From contig DATBZA010000088.1 in NCBI GenBank assembly GCA_036513415.1, positions 1-64,000 of the forward strand: 64,000 nt of DNA, in the 5' to 3' direction. The translations under genes were made by a program, and so were the position numbers. The notes under the pieces were generated by a model that saw only the letters and a list, made by a program, of their open reading frames with translations, had not been told where the DNA came from and made no database searches. The DNA is from 40CM-4-68-19 sp036513415. Its GTDB lineage: Bacteria; Myxococcota; Myxococcia; Myxococcales; 40CM-4-68-19. Shown here one piece after another: positions 60,647 to 64,000 of this stretch. The first letter of the stretch is position 1. Each line of letters opens with the position of its first letter.

Positions 60647-61229
60647 CGCGACCAAGCATGAAGCGGAGATGAAGGCGCTGCAGAAGGAGATGCGCGGCAA
60701 GATGGCCGCGGCCCGCCGCCGGAAGGGACTGATCATCGTTCACACGGGCGACGGCAAGGGAAAGACCAGCGCCGCCCTGGGAATGCTGTTGCGTTCGCTC
60801 GGCCACGGCTTCAAGTGCGCGGTGGTCCAGTTCGTCAAGGGCGACCGCGGCACCGCCGAGTCGCTCCTCAAATCGCCGCTGCTGCAATGGGACAAGGTCG
60901 GCCAGGGTTTCACCTGGGACACCCAGAGCCGGGAGAAGGACACGAAGTGCGCCCGAGACGGCTGGGAGCTGGTCCAGCGCCATCTCGCCGATCCGGAGCT
61001 GAAATTCCTCCTGCTGGACGAGCTGAACATCGTCCTCTCCTACGAGTATCTTCCGGCCGTCGAGGTCATCGAGTCGCTGCGCAAGAAGCGCGACGACCTG
61101 CACGTGGTGGTCACGGGTCGCGGTGCCCTTCCCGCCTTGATCGAGATGGCCGACCTGGTGACGGAGATGAAGGAGATCAAGCACCCATTCAAGCAAGGCA
61201 TCCGCGCTCAGCCTGGCATCGAATTCTGA
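60639..61229 (+). CDS. cobO: cob(I)yrinic acid a,c-diamide adenosyltransferase
   Basis: 196 residues, BtuR/CobO/CobP family. Adenosylates corrinoids. P-loop HTGDGKGKTSAAL at 35-47, then VVQFVKGDRGTAE, the aspartate motif LLLDELN and the late RGALPALIEMADLVTEM. It overlaps btuD (8 nt) and cobU (TGATG). Confidence 0.95.
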   Translation: MTDATKHEAEMKALQKEMRGKMAAARRRKGLIIVHTGDGKGKTSAALGMLLRSLGHGFKCAVVQFVKGDRGTAESLLKSPLLQWDKVGQGFTWDTQSREKDTKCARDGWELVQRHLADPELKFLLLDELNIVLSYEYLPAVEVIESLRKKRDDLHVVVTGRGALPALIEMADLVTEMKEIKHPFKQGIRAQPGIEF

Positions 61230-61741
61230 TGGGAGGGCTCCTCTACGTCACTGGCCCCGCCCGGAGCGGGAAGAGCCGTTGGGCGGTGAATCGTGCCGCG
61301 GAGTGGGGACCGGAGGTTGTTTTCGTCGCCACTTGCAAGCGCGGCGACGACCCGGAGATGAACGAGCGCATCCGCCTCCACCGGGAGCAGCGGCCTCCGT
61401 GGCGCACCCTCGAGGCGCCGAGCGGCGTCGCCGCCGCGCTCAACGAAATCCAGCCAGCTCCCAGCGGCGTGGTGCTGGACTGCCTCACCCTGTGGATGAG
61501 CGACCGCCTCGAGCTGGCCGACGACGAAGTCCTCGCAGCCTGGGATCGTGAGCTGCGCGCATTGCGAACCGCTTCCTGGCCGGCGGTGGTGGTGGGCAAC
61601 GAGGTCGGCTGGGCGCCGGTACCAGACTCGCCGCTCTTGCGCCGCTTCCGCGATCTGGCGGGTTGGCTCGGCCAGCGGACCGCCGCGGCGGCGGACGAAG
61701 CCTGGCTCCTGGTCGCGGGCTGCCCGCTCCGCCTCAAGTGA
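61229..61741 (+). CDS. cobU: adenosylcobinamide kinase / adenosylcobinamide-phosphate guanylyltransferase
   Basis: 170 residues. Bifunctional enzyme of the nucleotide-loop pathway. P-loop GPARSGKSRWA at 9-19 and His51 in RIRLHREQRP, the residue that becomes guanylylated. LDCLTLWMSDRL and VGNEVGWAPVPDSPLLRRFRD are diagnostic. The truncated cobQ begins 4 nt after its stop. Confidence 0.95.
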   Translation: MGGLLYVTGPARSGKSRWAVNRAAEWGPEVVFVATCKRGDDPEMNERIRLHREQRPPWRTLEAPSGVAAALNEIQPAPSGVVLDCLTLWMSDRLELADDEVLAAWDRELRALRTASWPAVVVGNEVGWAPVPDSPLLRRFRDLAGWLGQRTAAAADEAWLLVAGCPLRLK

Positions 61742-61745
61742 TCCG

Positions 61746-62099
61746 ATGGCGAAGCAGGCGATCATGGTGCTGGGCTGCAGCAGTGACGCCGGAAAGTCGT
61801 TTCTCACCGCGGCGCTCTGCCGGTGGTTCGCCCGTCGGGGCGAGCGGGTCGCACCTTTCAAAGCGCAGAACATGTCGAACAACGCCGGCGTCTGCGCAGA
61901 CGGCTCCGAGATCGGCCGCGCGCAAGTTCTACAGGCGAAGAATCTGGGTTGGTCAGTTTCCCTTCGAGCCGAGCGGATCAGCTCTCCTCAGCCATCGTCA
62001 TCGTCATCGCCATGGCCTTCCCGGCCGAGGCCGATGTTCTTCGCCTTCCCGGTCAACTCCAGGATATCCAGCCCCGCGCCGTTCCGGTCAGTCGCGTAG
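61746..62099 (+). pseudogene. cobQ: cobyric acid synthase, N-terminal stub
   Basis: From ATG 61746 about 64 residues match CobQ: VLGCSSDAGKSFLTAALCRW (P-loop), RVAPFKAQNMSNNAGVCADG and EIGRAQVLQA. After about 61938 the match ends and the frame runs antisense into the end of the LVIVD-type gene, stopping at 62099. A whole CobQ has about 480-500 residues, including the glutaminase domain, so it is inactive. It is the last remnant of the cob operon. Confidence 0.75.
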
Positions 62100-63454
62100 A
62101 TGTATCCGCGATTGTCGACCTCGAGGTTGTTTGTCATGTAGCCGTCCGCACTGGTGTTGGCGTTGGATTCCGGGACATAGAAGGCCACTTCCACAGGAGC
62201 CTGTGGTTCGCGGATGTCCCACGCGCGTACGCCGCCGGTGAAGTAGGCCAGTAAGGTCACCCTGCCGTAGTAGGGATTGCGGAAGTTCTCCTCGCTCGAG
62301 TGCACGCCGTAACGCGCTCCACGATCGCAGTAGTTGCCGCGCGGATATTTTTCACCCAGGCGCGGATCGACCGACAGCGTCGAAAGCACCATCGGGCCGT
62401 GCCATGGATCCTGCTCGATCCGCGTTCCCGGAGGCGAGTTGCGCGAATTCTCCACCGTGACGTCGACGACGAAGCTCCAGTGCGGCGCTTCCTGGCACCG
62501 GTTGGAGGTCGCCTCGGATGCAAGCAGCACGATGTCGCGGGTCTTGAACTCGGCGTACTTCGCATAGCTCGCAGGCGTCATTCCGAAGACCGTTATGCTG
62601 GTATGCCCGCCTTGGTCCGGTGACATCAGGAAGAAGCCGGTTTGTGCTGACTCCAGATCGTCCTTTGTCGGCCGGTCGGGGTCGCCGACCCAGGTCCCGC
62701 CGTACGCCGGCGGTAGCAACTTCTTGCGGTCTACGATCTGGAGAACGCCGTCGTCGCCAACCCCCCACGCGAGGTAGATGCGATTGCCGATCACGTCGTC
62801 TGGCCCGGCGCCGCGCGCCAGCGGATGGCTGGCCTGGGGATGCTCGAAGGTAGAGATCGGCCCGTGCAGCGAGTTGGGCACCCCTCCGGTCGCACCCGGT
62901 TGCGCGCCCACCAGGCCGTAGGTACGGATGTACTTCGGGGAACTCGCCGGGACCGGAGCGCCGGCGAGGGGAGGGTTGCTCCAGTCATAGACCAGCATCG
63001 ACTGGGAGGTGCGCCAGAGAGGTGGGGTGCTTTTGCTGCCCGGCATGTACGCGATGCCGCTCTTGCACTCCCACCAGTCCTTGTGAGTGCTGCGAATCCC
63101 CGTCAAAGACGCCACCTTCGCGGGGTTGCTGACGTCGGTCACATCCCAGATCATGGTCCCGTTCGGCTCCGCCGGGCTGCCCGTCTTGAGCGTGTTGGGC
63201 CTGCTGCCGCCGTGCGTGCCCACGAACGCAATGGTCCTTCCATCCGGATAGACGATCACGTTTGGCTGGTACGCCACCCGCCCTTGCAGGTCGACGTGTC
63301 CCACCCGCCGCATGTTCTTCTGTTCGCCGCTCTGGTGGATGCCGCGATCGTCGCGCGCCAGGACCTGTCCTGCCATCATCCCCGCGATCGCTGCAGCCAT
63401 GCACATGAGAACGCGCTTGCGCGCGGCGAGTGGGCCCCTTCTCGAGATCGACAT
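61988..63454 (-). CDS. secreted LVIVD-type propeller protein
   Basis: 488 residues from ATG 63454, preceded by AAGGGGGAA. Signal peptide MCMAAAIAGMMAGQVLA after a basic start. The body is strand-rich with propeller-like repeats of the LVIVD type (MIWDVTDVSNPAKVASL, VRAWDIREPQAPVEVAFY, YIYATDRNGAGLDILEL) and ends in an acidic tail GHGDDDDDG. Cell-surface binding role is likely but unproven. It converges on the cobQ stub, whose shadow covers its 3' end. Confidence 0.75.
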   Translation of the reverse strand: MSISRRGPLAARKRVLMCMAAAIAGMMAGQVLARDDRGIHQSGEQKNMRRVGHVDLQGRVAYQPNVIVYPDGRTIAFVGTHGGSRPNTLKTGSPAEPNGTMIWDVTDVSNPAKVASLTGIRSTHKDWWECKSGIAYMPGSKSTPPLWRTSQSMLVYDWSNPPLAGAPVPASSPKYIRTYGLVGAQPGATGGVPNSLHGPISTFEHPQASHPLARGAGPDDVIGNRIYLAWGVGDDGVLQIVDRKKLLPPAYGGTWVGDPDRPTKDDLESAQTGFFLMSPDQGGHTSITVFGMTPASYAKYAEFKTRDIVLLASEATSNRCQEAPHWSFVVDVTVENSRNSPPGTRIEQDPWHGPMVLSTLSVDPRLGEKYPRGNYCDRGARYGVHSSEENFRNPYYGRVTLLAYFTGGVRAWDIREPQAPVEVAFYVPESNANTSADGYMTNNLEVDNRGYIYATDRNGAGLDILELTGKAKNIGLGREGHGDDDDDG

Positions 63455-63738
63455 TGATTCCCCCTTTGGTGATGTCCTTGCCGGCAGGTGCCGTCCCAAA
63501 GGCTCTTGCTGTTTGCGTCGAGTTGCTGGACGCACGGTCGGACCGACCGGCGACCCGGAGCGGATGCTCCCGGGCGCACCTGCGAGTCAAGGCGACTTGC
63601 GTCACTCGGATTGTCGGGCGCGACCTGACGAAACCCGGAGACGCGACGAAGGTCGCGATCCGGATCCGGAACCGTGCCGTGATGCGGCATCGACCCGTGT
63701 TCTTTGCCTGATCGCCCGTGACCAGCTAAGCTTGCTGC

Positions 63739-64000
63739 GTGCTGCGAAGGTTCAGCGCTGCGGTGGCCTTGATCGCGCTCGCGTCCACGCCCGTCGTGGC
63801 ACGCTCCCGGCTCTTTTGCCGCTACACCGGAATCGAGATTTCCGACTGCCGACAGCAACCGATTCAGGGCAGGTCTGAAATCCAGGTCGAGGGATGCTGT
63901 GACAGGCGGACCACGCAGCCGCCCGTTGTCATCTTGATCGGCCATTACCAGGAAAGCTTCGCTCCCGTACAGATCGCGCTTCCTGTAGCGCTCTCATTCG
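63739..64000 (+). CDS. small exported cysteine-rich protein, 3' end outside window
   Basis: Starts at GTG 63739, twelve bases after an in-frame stop (63727-63729), and stays open to the right edge (87 codons). A signal peptide (RRFSAAVALIALASTPVVA) is followed by LFCRYTGIEISDC and VEGCCDRR, four closely spaced cysteines that suggest disulphides or metal binding. No ribosome-binding site is obvious. Family not named; it resembles small exported proteins I associate with myxobacteria, but this is a weak impression. The 284-bp gap 63455-63738 shows nothing else. Confidence 0.55.
   Translation, partial: MLRRFSAAVALIALASTPVVARSRLFCRYTGIEISDCRQQPIQGRSEIQVEGCCDRRTTQPPVVILIGHYQESFAPVQIALPVALSF

Overview
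The window is high-GC DNA with tightly packed, often overlapping genes (ATGA and TGATG junctions). The gene content suggests a Myxococcota / former Deltaproteobacteria genome: lepA-lepB in one operon, a sigma-54-type regulator beside kdp, a Roadblock/LC7 protein, a tandem SagB-type dehydrogenase, many response regulators, and lipoproteins. The assignment is inference from gene content, not from a marker gene.

Layout. 1-1238: a PQQ-type propeller protein cut by the left edge. 1316-4728 (minus): lepA-lepB-small membrane protein. 4729-5206: untranslated region with a 58-bp direct repeat. 5207-10412 (minus): operon sppA-HIT-argS-SPOR-cupin-UDP-glucuronate decarboxylase. 10460-15641: Roadblock protein, a secreted propeller protein, a lipoprotein, arginine catabolism (astB), a MaoC hydratase. 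15675-18665: peroxide defence, katA-ankB divergent from oxyR, with an OxyR operator between them. 18674-27652 (minus): the complete Kdp potassium system, 27-aa peptide-kdpF-A-B-C, then a sigma-54-dependent response regulator, a stand-alone KdpD sensor half and a separate histidine kinase. Upstream lie a sigma-54 promoter candidate and two related inverted-repeat sites, so Kdp control appears moved to the NtrC mode. 27960-30470: receiver, GAF histidine kinase and FixJ-like regulator, convergent with a tripartite RND efflux operon (36328-30486). A near-identical 18-bp motif occurs before the receiver gene and in the pump's divergent promoter region.

36597-43279: DUF4136 lipoprotein, two receivers, NYN-LOTUS protein, methyltransferase, zinc-finger-like protein, msrB, SagB-type dehydrogenase and hypothetical genes. 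43488-48445: a PhoX-like phosphatase, then a stretch of gene remnants (half a chrA, the start of pepE joined to the end of an ornithine cyclodeaminase), an ArsR regulator and a threonine dehydratase. 48479-51819 (minus): a set of exported proteins (YceI, cupredoxin-like lipoprotein, propeller lipoprotein, beta-barrel). 52114-54069: a TMTC-like membrane TPR protein. 55701-61741: a cobalamin riboswitch followed by the stub of a TonB-dependent receptor and cobT-cobS-btuF-btuC-btuD-cobO-cobU, ending in a truncated cobQ. 61988-63454: secreted LVIVD-type protein (minus). 63739-64000: start of a small exported cysteine-rich protein, cut by the right edge.

The most notable points are the sigma-54 rewiring of Kdp, the shared motif linking the FixJ-type system to the efflux pump, an OxyR operator that runs up to the oxyR start codon, and a run of at least six truncated genes between 45 and 62 kb, most of which keep only the N-terminal end.
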